A stretch of 64,000 bases of DNA from Marinobacter alexandrii. GTDB taxonomy: Bacteria; Bacteroidota; Bacteroidia; Cytophagales; Cyclobacteriaceae. Positions 44,058 to 54,700 of the stretch are shown here, one piece after another; the stretch's first letter is position 1, and each line of letters starts with the position of its first letter. A program made the translations under genes and the position numbers. The stretch covers positions 2,488,501 to 2,552,500 of the forward strand of contig JBDWTN010000007.1 in assembly GCA_039984955.1 (NCBI GenBank), in the 5' to 3' direction. The notes beneath the pieces were generated by a model, which was not told the DNA's origin, made no database searches, and saw only the letters and a list, made by a program, of their open reading frames with translations.

Positions 44058-44708
44058 ATGAGGATATTCATCTTAGTTACATTAGTCCTTAGCTCGATAA
44101 CCATTTTCGGCCAAAAATATGTGGATACCAATGACCCAAAGGATGAGGAGGTAAAATCATTGCTGAGCAAGAAGAATGATATTAATGCATTTGGTGCAGC
44201 AGATCTAAAGATTGGGGATCTTAAAGGTGAACGAGGATTGTTAGTAGGAGCATATGGGGGGTTCATTATTAATAGAAGATATTTATTTGGTGTCGCTGGA
44301 TACGGATTAGTCACTCAACTAAGGTTTGATGGAGTGGTACCTGGACAAACTGAATCTAAGCCACTTAACCTTCATGGTGGGTATGGAGGCATTATAATAG
44401 GAGGAACCATAGCTCATAAAGAATTGATCCACATAAGCATTCCAATAATACTAGGAGCAGGCTCGATGGAAATCGTCGATAAAGATTTTTTTTTAAATAA
44501 TCCTGCAGATTCTGAATTTACTGTAGAGAATTCAGTGTTTTTTGTTGCCGAACCTGGTATTGAACTTGAATTTAATATTACCAAATACTTCAGATTGGGA
44601 GCAGGAATGTCCTATCGCTATATTTCAGGCACTAAACTTGAAAATGTTAAAGATGAAGATGTTTCAGGTACTACAGCAATGATAAGTTTTCGATTTGGAA
44701 GGTTCTGA
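44058..44708 (+). CDS. probable outer-membrane protein, unknown function
   Basis: A 216-residue exported protein; ATG 44058 gives signal MRIFILVTLVLSSITIFGQ, whereas a TTG at 44022 would overlap the previous gene. Many Gly/aromatic strands (RGLLVGAYGGFIINRRYLFG, LHGGYGGIIIGGTIAH) and the terminal SFRFGRF suggest a barrel. I do not recognise a family. It ends the sigma-factor operon. The last bases carry the -33 part of the next gene's probable promoter. Confidence 0.68.
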   Translation: MRIFILVTLVLSSITIFGQKYVDTNDPKDEEVKSLLSKKNDINAFGAADLKIGDLKGERGLLVGAYGGFIINRRYLFGVAGYGLVTQLRFDGVVPGQTESKPLNLHGGYGGIIIGGTIAHKELIHISIPIILGAGSMEIVDKDFFLNNPADSEFTVENSVFFVAEPGIELEFNITKYFRLGAGMSYRYISGTKLENVKDEDVSGTTAMISFRFGRF

Positions 44709-44723
44709 TTTGTGCTATCTTTG
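44694..44723 (+). promoter_or_regulatory. Bacteroidota-type promoter for the TPR kinase gene
   Basis: TTTG at 44694-44697 (-33) and TATCTTTG at 44716-44723 (-7, exact TAnnTTTG) are 18 bases apart. Transcription would begin near 44729, about 23 bases before the TTG start at 44752. The -33 box lies inside the end of the preceding gene. Confidence 0.6.
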
Positions 44724-44751
44724 ATGTTGTCTGAAACGCACATCTCAACTT

Positions 44752-46566
44752 TTGAAACTCACTATTTACTTTTTTTTGATATTTGGATTTCTGTCTATTA
44801 ATCCAGCAAGCTCTCAAGATTCTAGCATGTTCAAGGTGTTGAAACTTGTAGAAGACTGTGATTCATTATTATACGATCAGCCTCAACTTAGCCTTGACTT
44901 TGCAGAACGAGCCAATCTATATGCGAATGAGCTAGAAAATGATTCTCTAATTGCAATAACCCTTAATCGTATCGGTAGTGCCCATTGGTCTCTTGGAAAT
45001 CAAATGGCTGCACTCGAGAAGATACAAGAGTCTCTTCAGCTCTCGGAATCAAATAGATACCAAGAAATCGGAGCAAAAAATCTAGGGAATATTGGAGACA
45101 TTTATGCAGCATCAGGATTAGACCTTGATGCTATCGGGTATTACAAATCTGAATTAGATATTCAAAAAAAGGTAAATAATCGATTTAGGCTATTTACTGT
45201 CAACAACAGTCTAGGCCAAGCCTTTTTAGGCTTGAATAATTACGATTCTGCACATTTTTACTTGGATCAGGCGTCAAATTATCTGGATAAAGAGTTTGAG
45301 CATTTACATTCGATTTTCTTTTTTAATCAAGCCGAATTGAATTTTAAGGAGGGTAAAACTTTGGAAGCAGATTCTTTGATTAACCTAACCTATCAGAGCT
45401 CTACAAATTTTGACAGCAGGAGAGGAAAAGTACGTGCAAATCAACTGAGAGCAGAGTTATATAGAAGTAATGGAAAACTTGAACAAGCATTAAATCATGC
45501 ACGTATTGCTTTTGACCTGGCTGATCAGAGTGGAGTGAAGGAGCTTATTTATATCACAAGTAAAACACTATCAAACTGCTATGGAGAATTGGGCAGGTAT
45601 AAGCAAGCCTTTGAAAAACAAAAGCTTCATGAATTGTACATGGACAGTGTAAGAAATGTGTCGATAATTAACGAATTGGAGCTTCTTTCGTACTATCAAA
45701 GATTATTTCGAATGAGAGTGCTAGAGTCTAAGAATACGACGAATAAGGAAATGGCTGAGCAGCGGCAAATGGTAATTTATGGGCTCATTATTATCCTTTT
45801 GATTGCGGCCATTATGATTTCCGTAATTATCCGAAGAGGAAAGAAAATTCGAAAGCAGAAGCGAAAACTAGAAGAACTGGATGTATTTAAGTCTAAAATC
45901 TTTGCGATTGTATCCCATGATTTAAAGTCTCCAATCCAGTCTGTTTCTTCTGTAATAGAATTGTTCAACAAAAAATTGATTAGTAAAGAGGAGATAGAGC
46001 CATTTCTTCCTGAAGTAAAAGAGAAGACCTCAAATCTGATGAATTTACTGAACAACGTCTTTCAATGGGCCGAGGGCCAAATGGTGGGGGAAAACTTAAG
46101 TAAGGATATATTTTCTTTAACTCAAGTGATCAGTGATTTAAAAAGTGAATTAAATGATCGTTTAAAAGAGAAGAATATTAAGCTAAGTTTTGATAAATCT
46201 AAAGAGTATCAACTTGAATCAAATGGTGGTATAGTAAGAATACTGCTCAGGAACCTTATAGTAAATGCGATCAAATTTTCTCAGAGAGACTCAGAGATAC
46301 GTATCAATATTATAGAAGGAAAGCTCCAAACCGTGTTAGAGGTGATAGATCAAGGAGTAGGGATGAATGAAGAAATGTGTAAAAGGATTTTCAATGGAGG
46401 TTTGACTAGTACTATTGGAACCGAAGGTGAAAAAGGAAATGGCTTAGGTCTTGCGCTTTGTAGCGACTTTGTGAAAGGCCTTGGAGGAAAAATAGAAGTT
46501 GAAAGTGAGGTTGGAAAAGGATCGATATTTAGAGTTACGCTTAAGGATTCATCTTCCGGACAATAA
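44752..46566 (+). CDS. TPR-containing sensor histidine kinase
   Basis: A 604-residue kinase starting with TTG 44752, the only start that keeps the signal peptide (MKLTIYFFLIFGFLSINPAS). Periplasmic TPR repeats fill about 30-320 (ITLNRIGSAHWSLGNQMAAL, ALNHARIAFDLADQSG), a membrane helix lies at about 343-361, then a short coil and HisKA (AIVSHDLKSPIQSVSS) and HATPase (LLRNLIVNAIKFS, DQGVGM, GLGLALCSDFVKGLGG). No response regulator is adjacent, so the partner is elsewhere. Its 3' end overlaps the convergent methyltransferase gene by 26 bases. Confidence 0.9.
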   Translation: MKLTIYFFLIFGFLSINPASSQDSSMFKVLKLVEDCDSLLYDQPQLSLDFAERANLYANELENDSLIAITLNRIGSAHWSLGNQMAALEKIQESLQLSESNRYQEIGAKNLGNIGDIYAASGLDLDAIGYYKSELDIQKKVNNRFRLFTVNNSLGQAFLGLNNYDSAHFYLDQASNYLDKEFEHLHSIFFFNQAELNFKEGKTLEADSLINLTYQSSTNFDSRRGKVRANQLRAELYRSNGKLEQALNHARIAFDLADQSGVKELIYITSKTLSNCYGELGRYKQAFEKQKLHELYMDSVRNVSIINELELLSYYQRLFRMRVLESKNTTNKEMAEQRQMVIYGLIIILLIAAIMISVIIRRGKKIRKQKRKLEELDVFKSKIFAIVSHDLKSPIQSVSSVIELFNKKLISKEEIEPFLPEVKEKTSNLMNLLNNVFQWAEGQMVGENLSKDIFSLTQVISDLKSELNDRLKEKNIKLSFDKSKEYQLESNGGIVRILLRNLIVNAIKFSQRDSEIRINIIEGKLQTVLEVIDQGVGMNEEMCKRIFNGGLTSTIGTEGEKGNGLGLALCSDFVKGLGGKIEVESEVGKGSIFRVTLKDSSSGQ

Positions 46567-47734
46567 CCATTTGAGCTTTTTCTTCCTTATCTCTGAATGC
46601 AATCAAGAAGTTATTTCCGCCATCTTTTAGTTTCCATTTTTTCTTTAACTCATTCGCATTTAATGAGTAATTACGAGTAATCACGTTGATCTTTTCATTG
46701 TCTGCATAATGAGAGATTTCTTTTTTCTTAGCGTGTGTTAAAATTTCAAAAACTTTTCCTGGAAAATCAAACAACTTCTCGTCTGAGGTATAGAGGTGAG
46801 TGTTTGGGGCAATTTTAGCCAACCCAAAATCAGCTCCTATTTTCTTGAATGCACCACTTTTCATGATGGAACTATTGGGCTCGTATAAATATTTCAGGCA
46901 AGTATTGAATTCGGAATGAATCTTGGCCTCCTCCGAACGAAAAAAAGAGTATGCGGACTGTCCACTTTCAAGGTTAACAGTTATTATTTTGGTATCGATC
47001 TGTTCATTAAAGTTGATGATTAATAAGATCTCTTTGCAATCATTTTTTACTGAAACAATATGAATTTCTGATGTTTCTGGGATTGCTTTGTCAATAGCTT
47101 GAATATCGAGAACCGGAGAAAGTTTGATCAAAACCCTGCTCGATTTTCCTTTAAGAGTTGGAATTAATTGGATGAGATTTGGGGAACAGTCTTCAATTTT
47201 AAACACACGATTTTTTTGATTATCTCGCCTAGCTGGATCTAGGTAAATGACTGTGTTTTCAGGCTCTGAGTCTAGGGTACTAAGGTATTCCTCCGCCGAT
47301 TTATTGATGATGTCAATATTGCTCCACAATACTCTGGAGTTGTGTTGAAATATTTCGCAGAGTTTCGATTGCTCCTCCACATAAGTAGTTTGCCGGAATT
47401 GAGTACTTAGTGCCAAGCAATCAATTCCCATACCACCGGTTAAGTCAATTAATCTATCTCCCGAAATAAGCGGCTGCTTATATTGGCTGGTGGTTAAGGA
47501 AGAAGCTTGTTCTATCGAAAGAGGAGGAGGCATAATCAAATCAAAATTCTTTGCCCAATTATCCAGTTTCCCACGTGCTTTTTGACGAGCCAAAATCTGA
47601 TTTGAAATTCCTTTGATTTGATTCTTAAAATCCTTTGGAGGATTCAGAATTAATTTTTTTGTATCAACATTGATATTTTGTTGGATGAAATCCTTTACAT
47701 CTTCTCGGATTATAAAATCAAAAGAATCGTCCAT
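46541..47734 (-). CDS. class I SAM methyltransferase with THUMP-like domain
   Basis: A 397-residue protein. Residues about 95-215 form a SAM-binding Rossmann domain (LIDLTGGMGIDCLALS as motif I, VIYLDPARRDNQKNRV as the DPxR/K catalytic-like region). The C-terminal part (about 325-395) is a THUMP-like RNA-binding domain (ITRNYSLNANELKKKWKLKDGG). Probably an RNA methyltransferase; the substrate is not known to me. It lies 8 bases after asd on the same strand. Confidence 0.8.
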   Translation of the reverse strand: MDDSFDFIIREDVKDFIQQNINVDTKKLILNPPKDFKNQIKGISNQILARQKARGKLDNWAKNFDLIMPPPLSIEQASSLTTSQYKQPLISGDRLIDLTGGMGIDCLALSTQFRQTTYVEEQSKLCEIFQHNSRVLWSNIDIINKSAEEYLSTLDSEPENTVIYLDPARRDNQKNRVFKIEDCSPNLIQLIPTLKGKSSRVLIKLSPVLDIQAIDKAIPETSEIHIVSVKNDCKEILLIINFNEQIDTKIITVNLESGQSAYSFFRSEEAKIHSEFNTCLKYLYEPNSSIMKSGAFKKIGADFGLAKIAPNTHLYTSDEKLFDFPGKVFEILTHAKKKEISHYADNEKINVITRNYSLNANELKKKWKLKDGGNNFLIAFRDKEEKAQMVIVRKMNP

Positions 47735-47742
47735 GTTTTAGC

Positions 47743-48735
47743 TTAGTAAACCAGACTGTGCTCTAGCATATATTCAGCAATCTGGATCGTGTTGGTTGCG
47801 GCACCTTTTCTAAGATTGTCAGAGACTACCCACATATTCAATGTTTTAGGTTGCGTCTCATCTCGTCTGATTCTACCCACGAATACATCATCTTTGTCAT
47901 GCGCATTGATAGGCATTGGGTATTCGTTTTTTGAAGGATCATCCACAACAGTTATACCAGGTGCTTTTGATAGAATAGAGTGGACTTGCTCCAACGTGTA
48001 TTCGTTTTCAAACTCTACATTTATCGCTTCAGAATGCCCTCCGGCTGTGGGGATACGCACACAAGTAGATGTTACCTGAATGGAGTCGTCACCCATGATT
48101 TTTTTGGTTTCCAAGACCATTTTCATTTCCTCTTTCGTGTACCCATTTTCTTGAAATACATCGATATGAGGAAGCGCATTCATGTCGATTTTATGTGGAT
48201 AGACTTTCTGAATGTCTTTGCCGGCACGCTCACCTTCTAACTGATCAACAGCTGCTTTGCCCGAACCAGTAACAGATTGATAGGTAGACACTACAATACG
48301 TTTGATTTTAAAATGATCATGCAGTGGTTTTAAAGCAACAACCATTTGTATAGTTGAACAATTAGGGTTAGCAATTATACGATCGTCGATTCGTAAAATA
48401 TATCCGTTTACTTCCGGAACTATCAATTTCTTAGAAGTATCCATTCTCCAGGCGGAGGAATTATCAATAACTACAGTGCCTACTTCAGCAAATTTTGGAG
48501 CATATTCTAGCGATACAGATCCGCCAGCAGAAAAAATGGCAATATCAGGTTTTGCTGTAATGGCATCTTCCATTGAAATGATTGAATATTCCTTCCCTTT
48601 GAATGGGATTTTCTTGCCAATGGAACGCTCAGAAGCAACCAATAAGAGCTCATCAATGGGAAAATTTCTTTCAGATAAAATCTGGAGCATTTTTTGGCCC
48701 ACCAGCCCACTAGCTCCAACAACAGCAATCTTCAT
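47743..48735 (-). CDS. asd: aspartate-semialdehyde dehydrogenase
   Basis: A 330-residue enzyme reducing aspartyl phosphate to aspartate semialdehyde with NADPH, feeding lysine/diaminopimelate, threonine and methionine synthesis. N-terminal nucleotide fold VVGASGLVGQKML (5-17), catalytic C126 (ANPNCSTIQ), and the His in TAGGHSEAINVE. Length and motifs are those of the bacterial Asd of the Gram-positive-like group. The 201-base gap upstream (48736-48936) separates it from a divergent gene. Confidence 0.96.
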   Translation of the reverse strand: MKIAVVGASGLVGQKMLQILSERNFPIDELLLVASERSIGKKIPFKGKEYSIISMEDAITAKPDIAIFSAGGSVSLEYAPKFAEVGTVVIDNSSAWRMDTSKKLIVPEVNGYILRIDDRIIANPNCSTIQMVVALKPLHDHFKIKRIVVSTYQSVTGSGKAAVDQLEGERAGKDIQKVYPHKIDMNALPHIDVFQENGYTKEEMKMVLETKKIMGDDSIQVTSTCVRIPTAGGHSEAINVEFENEYTLEQVHSILSKAPGITVVDDPSKNEYPMPINAHDKDDVFVGRIRRDETQPKTLNMWVVSDNLRKGAATNTIQIAEYMLEHSLVY

Positions 48736-48936
48736 ATTGTATTAAAGTAAGATTCTAATTATTCTATTACAAAACTACTAATTTTATATATCGACGAAGA
48801 TAAATACAGGATGATTGGATGCCTTTCAATTTTCCGAAAAAGACCACCAAATAGCATATAAAAGGTAACTAGTGTAGTGAGATATACATATAGTAAAAAC
48901 TGAGTGGCCATTTCAAAAAAATAATCCTAAAAGATC
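48736..48936. other. divergent intergenic region between asd and the propeller gene
   Basis: This 201-base AT-rich gap must hold promoters for asd (minus) and the Y_Y_Y propeller gene (plus). On the minus strand TTTTG and TACTTTAA lie about 20 bases apart just before the asd start, a partial match to -33/-7. I see no convincing plus-strand promoter, RNA gene or repeat. Confidence 0.35.
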
Positions 48937-51738
48937 ATGAAGATTGTTTTTAATCAATTCAAGAAAACGTTAATTTTTAGTACTGCTTTACTTGTTAGCA
49001 TGCTTTGTTTCGCTCAAACAGGGGACTTTATTTTAACACACCATTCCCCGAAGCACTCTGAAATTGATAATATCAATTTTGAGATAAAAGCGGACAAGAA
49101 TGGGATCATTTGCATTGCAAATCGATTCGGAGTATTGAAATATGATGGTATAGATTGGGATTTTTATAGAACCAGTTCTTCTGCTCTTTCATTAGCGATC
49201 TCAGAAGACAACACAGTATATGTAGGTTGTCTGGGGGGATTTGGTAAATTGGATTTTGCCAACAATGCATATGCATATATCCCTATTTTAGAAAGCGATT
49301 CACTGTCAGATCATTTTTTGCAAACCTTCGCTACTGCAGAATACATTTACTTTTTGAGTGATAATAGCTTATATGAGTATTCTCCAAAGGAAGATGCTTT
49401 TAATAGGCTTGCCGAAGGAGATTTTTTAAATGGATATTTATCCGAAGACACCTTATTCGTAAATACGTATGATGATCTAGTAATTAAAGCAAAAAATGGA
49501 AGTATTGATACACTCTCAAACACAACCAAGCAATGGGGGTTGATTAGCGCTTCCCCAAAAGGAGAGCATGAGTTTGCTGTTGATATGGAAGGTGGATTAT
49601 ATCAACGAAAAAATGCTCAAATGAAGCCTCATCACCATTATGACAGATTGCAAGAGGCTGACGTTGTTATCACGGATTTGGAATGGGTCAATGATTCACT
49701 TGTTGCTTGTTCTACCATTGAATCAGGTGTATTCTTTTTGCATGTAGACGATTCATCTTATTTTGAAGTAACTGATTATCATTCAGGGCTTCCTGATAAT
49801 GAAATTCACGACCTCTATGCGGACAATAACCAAGGAGTATGGGTAGCACATGAATTTGGACTGACTCGTATTGCTCCATTGTTCCCAGCCTACAGCTATA
49901 CCAATTTTCCCGGTTTGGAGGGGAATCTGATAGAAGTTCAGCGGATTAGAGACGATTTATGGATCAATACCAGTCTGGGTGTTTATTATTTTTCACAGGA
50001 CACCTCTTACAGAAGTAGAGTATACATTCAAAAGGTTGATAAAAAACCATCAAAAAGGACTACACCTACAAAAACGGTTGCAGAGTCACCAAAACAGAAG
50101 AAACAAGAGGCTGAGTCAGAGCAAAATGTAGAAGAGGAGGAAAAAAGCAAGAAGAAAAAGAGGAAGAAGAAGGGATTCTTAAATGGACTTTTTAAGAAAA
50201 AGGACCGGGCCAGCGATTCGGAAAAATCAGATGAAAAGTCAGGGTCTTTCAAGAAAAAATTCACTTCTCAAATACAAGAAAATGCGACATCTACTTCAAA
50301 ACCAGTTGATAGATCTCAATATATCAGAAGGGTTGAAAAAGTGGTCACTGGAGTGAGCTATCAATTTCACCACGTGCCTGGCACAGATGGGAAATTTAAG
50401 CAATTGCTGAAGGCAAAAGATCGGATTTTAGCCACCAGCCATACAGGAATCTATGAGATCACAAGAAACTCAGCCCAACTGGTCATTAATGAAGCAATCA
50501 AGTATGCTTATCTCATTCCAGGAAGCAATCAATTAATAATTAGTACCGAGAGAGGAATCCTCAAATATTATGAACTCTTGAACAATATTTGGACTGAAAT
50601 TTCAGGACAGGGCTTTGAGGATATTATATTGAATGTCTATATGGATCACAAAGGTGATATATGGATGGCTGGGACATCTCATATCTATCAGGGATCTATT
50701 ACCTCACAAGGATTTGAAATTTTGCACAGCTATGAAATTAACAATAGATTTTATGATGAATTGAGTATCTGGGAACACGCCAATGCACTCTACTTCATAA
50801 ATTCTCAAGGATACTTTAAGCTGGATAGAGATAAAGATAGGATTGTAAAAGACCGAGAATTAGAGAAAGAATTAGGAAGCCCTCATCATCATTTACATAA
50901 CGAAAAAAGTAGAGTCTGGCTCTATAATGGCAAGATATGGCACTTGTTGCTTCCTGATGGGAGCATTAATGAATTTCAGTATCTGGGTGTTTTTCCAAAT
51001 CTTAAGTACATAAACTATGATGATAAACTTGACAGGTATTGGTTGATTACGGACGATAATCAACTTCTGGCTTACTCAGCGGATAAAATACCTGAAATGA
51101 ATAAGTCATATTCGATTTTTGTAAAGCGGCTTGTAAGTAGCAGTGGAGAGATGAAAGTGACGGAGAGTATTGCACTTTCGCATGACCAAAATACATTGAG
51201 TGTTGAACTTCTTAAGCCGGATTATGTCGGACTTTTAAATCCTGAATATCAATATAAGTTGGAAGGGCTAAATCCCGAATGGTCAAATTGGACTCATGCT
51301 AATCTAATTGACTACAGTTACCTGCCTCCAGGTGATTACAAGCTAAAGGTTAGAGTTCGCGATGCATTGGATCAAATTGATGAGGCTACTTTATTACAGT
51401 TTACTGTTGCAACACCGTATTGGCAAAAACCATGGTTTTATGCTATCCAAGTATTAATACTTGCGATGATGATAGGTATTTCGTCGAGGTTAAGTGAATC
51501 AAAATCAGTCAATAGATTTATTAAGCATGGCTTGAGTATTCTTACACTGGTTATTATCATTCAGTTCATGCAAGCAATCATCAATACCTTTATATCTTTT
51601 CAAAGTACACCAGTTGTTGAGTTTTTGTTCGATGTGGGGATTGCAGTCATGGTCTTCCCTCTAGAATTTATTTTACGCAAACTCATATTAAAAGGTGGGC
51701 TCAAGGTTTCAGGAACAACGGCTACAACTGAACTTTAA
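48937..51738 (+). CDS. two-component-regulator-type propeller / Y_Y_Y protein without output domain
   Basis: A 933-residue exported membrane protein: signal peptide (to about 29), propeller blades (reg_prop-like, for example GLPDNEIHDLYADNNQGVWV, about 275-310) on both sides of an insert, a Y_Y_Y domain (about 745-825; YKLEGLNPEWSNWTHANL, LPPGDYKLKVRVRDA), then three membrane helices to the C-terminus. Unlike hybrid two-component sensors it has no kinase, receiver or helix-turn-helix. Residues about 365-460 are a very Lys/Glu/Ser-rich insert (KSKKKKRKKKGF) interrupting the propeller. Function unknown; signalling through a partner is possible. Confidence 0.8.
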   Translation: MKIVFNQFKKTLIFSTALLVSMLCFAQTGDFILTHHSPKHSEIDNINFEIKADKNGIICIANRFGVLKYDGIDWDFYRTSSSALSLAISEDNTVYVGCLGGFGKLDFANNAYAYIPILESDSLSDHFLQTFATAEYIYFLSDNSLYEYSPKEDAFNRLAEGDFLNGYLSEDTLFVNTYDDLVIKAKNGSIDTLSNTTKQWGLISASPKGEHEFAVDMEGGLYQRKNAQMKPHHHYDRLQEADVVITDLEWVNDSLVACSTIESGVFFLHVDDSSYFEVTDYHSGLPDNEIHDLYADNNQGVWVAHEFGLTRIAPLFPAYSYTNFPGLEGNLIEVQRIRDDLWINTSLGVYYFSQDTSYRSRVYIQKVDKKPSKRTTPTKTVAESPKQKKQEAESEQNVEEEEKSKKKKRKKKGFLNGLFKKKDRASDSEKSDEKSGSFKKKFTSQIQENATSTSKPVDRSQYIRRVEKVVTGVSYQFHHVPGTDGKFKQLLKAKDRILATSHTGIYEITRNSAQLVINEAIKYAYLIPGSNQLIISTERGILKYYELLNNIWTEISGQGFEDIILNVYMDHKGDIWMAGTSHIYQGSITSQGFEILHSYEINNRFYDELSIWEHANALYFINSQGYFKLDRDKDRIVKDRELEKELGSPHHHLHNEKSRVWLYNGKIWHLLLPDGSINEFQYLGVFPNLKYINYDDKLDRYWLITDDNQLLAYSADKIPEMNKSYSIFVKRLVSSSGEMKVTESIALSHDQNTLSVELLKPDYVGLLNPEYQYKLEGLNPEWSNWTHANLIDYSYLPPGDYKLKVRVRDALDQIDEATLLQFTVATPYWQKPWFYAIQVLILAMMIGISSRLSESKSVNRFIKHGLSILTLVIIIQFMQAIINTFISFQSTPVVEFLFDVGIAVMVFPLEFILRKLILKGGLKVSGTTATTEL

Positions 51739-51786
51739 ACTCTCCCATTTCAAACCACTACTTTTACATTGATAATGAGTTGAATT

Positions 51787-54700
51787 ATGAAAGGTATTCT
51801 TTGTCTGATTTGTTTGGGTTTAGGTTTTTCGGTACTAGCACAGATAAACTCTTTCCCCGAAAATGAAGGTTTTGAAGACTCTTTCGTAGAAGGATCCGAT
51901 ATTGAGTTTGTTACTAATTGGATTGGTAATACTGTGGCATCTACAAATCGAATTTTTCAAACGAGTGATTTTAGAACAGGAGCAAATGCCTTAGCAGTCC
52001 AACCAATAACTAGTTTTGATGGGGAGATCTTGATTACTCTGAATTTAACAGGTTTTGAAGACTGTGAAATTAATTTTTATGCTAAATCAAACCAAAATGG
52101 CTCTGGAAATAGGTCAGCTTTAGTCTTTTTCTCAACCTCCATTGATGGAGGAATGAATTACGGAACTCCAATACAAATTGGAGATGAAAGCACATTTCCT
52201 AACTTACCCGGACAGTCCTATAACCAATACTCCTACACGCTTGATGCCGTCTCAGATAATCAATCTAATGTATTTGTGAAATTATTTGTAGAAAGAAATG
52301 AAACTGGTTCTGGTAGTGCTGCTGAATTTTTGATTGATGATGTCGAAATAATAGCAGACCCTTTAACAGACTCAGATCCCCCCACTATTCAATCGGTGAC
52401 GGCTATCTCATTAACAGAAGTAGATGTCAAGTTCAATGAAAGTGTTGATGTGACGACCTCACAGAATTCAAATAATTATGGAATTGATGGCGCTATTGAC
52501 GTAACCAATGCAGTAGTAGATGGAATTGACAATTCGATCGTGCACTTGACCACTGATGCATTGACAAATGGCACAACTTACGCTATCACCATTAATAATG
52601 TAGAAGATGAGAATGGAAATATAATTGCTTCAAATAGTCAGGAGAGCTTCCAATACCTGGTTTTTGAAGAAGCGGAAGAATTCGATGTGGTGATTAATGA
52701 ATTCATGCCGGATCCTAATCCAGTAGTCACAACCTTGCCGGATGCAGAGTATGTAGAATTATTTAATAGATCGTCCAAGTACTTTAATTTGGAAAACTGG
52801 TCGTTGGATGGAGAAAGCTTGCCAGTGTTTACATTGGCCCCTGGAGGATATGTCATTATCGTAGACGATGATGACTTAGGGTTGTTTAGTGGCTTCTCGA
52901 ATGTGCTGACCATTAGTTCATTCAGCTTAAATAATTCTACAGTAGATAATATTTCCCTACTAGATGATAATGCCACCACTATTCATGCAATTTCCTTTGT
53001 AGGATCTACAGGAGGAGTATCCACAGAACTTATCAACCCCAATGGTCCTGATTATTCGCAAAACAATTTTGGATTGAGCATTGATCCAGATGGAGGGACG
53101 CCCGGAGAACAAAACTCGATCTTTGACGATACACCAGATACCACAGCTCCACAAATAGAATCTATCAATGTGATTTCTATGACAGAACTTGATGTTACGT
53201 TTAGTGAAGTACTGGAAGAATCGTCAGCTGAAACAAGTGCCAACTACTCGATAGATGGAGGAGTCTCCATAAATGCTGTTGCATTAGATGACATGGATGG
53301 GAGTTTGGTTCATATAGTTGTTAGTCCACTAGTTTCGGGCGAAGTAAGAACTTTGTCAGTCAATGATGTGCAGGATCTATCAGCTAATTCAGCTTCTGAT
53401 ACAGAACCGTTTGAATATTTAGAAACTGAAGAAGCTGTTGCAGGAGATGTCGTCATCAATGAATTTCTATCTAATCCAGTAAACAATAGCGACGATTTTA
53501 TAGAGTTATTCAACAACTCTGAGAAGTTTATAGACGTGGAAGGTTGGAACATCATAGATGCTTCGGATACTTCTAATAACCTTCCTTCATTTATCATTCG
53601 ACCGGGGGAGTATTTGATTGTTTATGATGATGGATCAACGATAGATTATGCTGCATTTGGAAACGCACTAACAATCTCAAGTCTCACACTCAACAACTCA
53701 GATGATCAAATAGAAATTGTTAATGGATCAGATAATCAAATTGCTTTCATAGCGTATGAAGATGAGCAAGATGATGGGGTTTCATTAGAACTGATTAATC
53801 CTGATGATCCTTGCTTATCACTTGACAGCTACTCTACTTCGATAGACCCATCAGGTAACACTCCCGGTAGTCAAAATTCTGTTTTTGATGATACTCCAGA
53901 TACTGAAGCCCCAACGGTGAGCTCCTTTGGCTATTCCACATCCTTAGCCATCAACTTCTCAGAAAAGATGGATGCTTCCAGTTTAATGACAGGTGAATAT
54001 ACTGTTTCAGGAGGGTTAACAATCGATGATATCATAATCAACGGTGATTATCCAACCTCGATAAATGTGGTATTCATACAGGGAATAGAGAAAGGAATTA
54101 TTTACCAGTTTACCCTCTCAGATGTGAGCGATTGTGCAGGTAATGCGATAGTAGAAACAACTTTTAGTTTTAGCATGGGAAGAGCTCCTTCTTTCAACGA
54201 AGTGTTTATTACAGAAATCCTATTTGATCCAGATCCATCTGTTGGTCTGCCAGAGGTTGAATTTCTTGAAATTCATAATATCGCCGGAGATGTGATATCC
54301 ACAGAAGGAATGTTTTTAATCGATGCAAGTTCCACTGTTGAATTGCCATCAATTAACCTGCAACCAAAATCATACACTATCTTAACATCAACTGCAGGAG
54401 CTAATGAATTCACTCAAGGCGCAGTTGGAATATCGAATTTTCCCTCACTAAATAATACAGGAGAACAACTCATTTTGACATTTCAAGAGAGTCTTATCTC
54501 TTCTATCGATTATGATCCTGCCTGGCACGAAGACTCTAAGTCTGATGGAGGTTATTCATTAGAAATGGTTGACATTACAAATCCCTGCACTGCAAGCGGA
54601 GCAAACTGGAATAGTTCTATCAATCTGAATGGAGGAACACCTGGGGCTGTAAATTCAATTAACAATGAAGGAAGTGTTCCTGACAATCTAGGTCCAGAAC

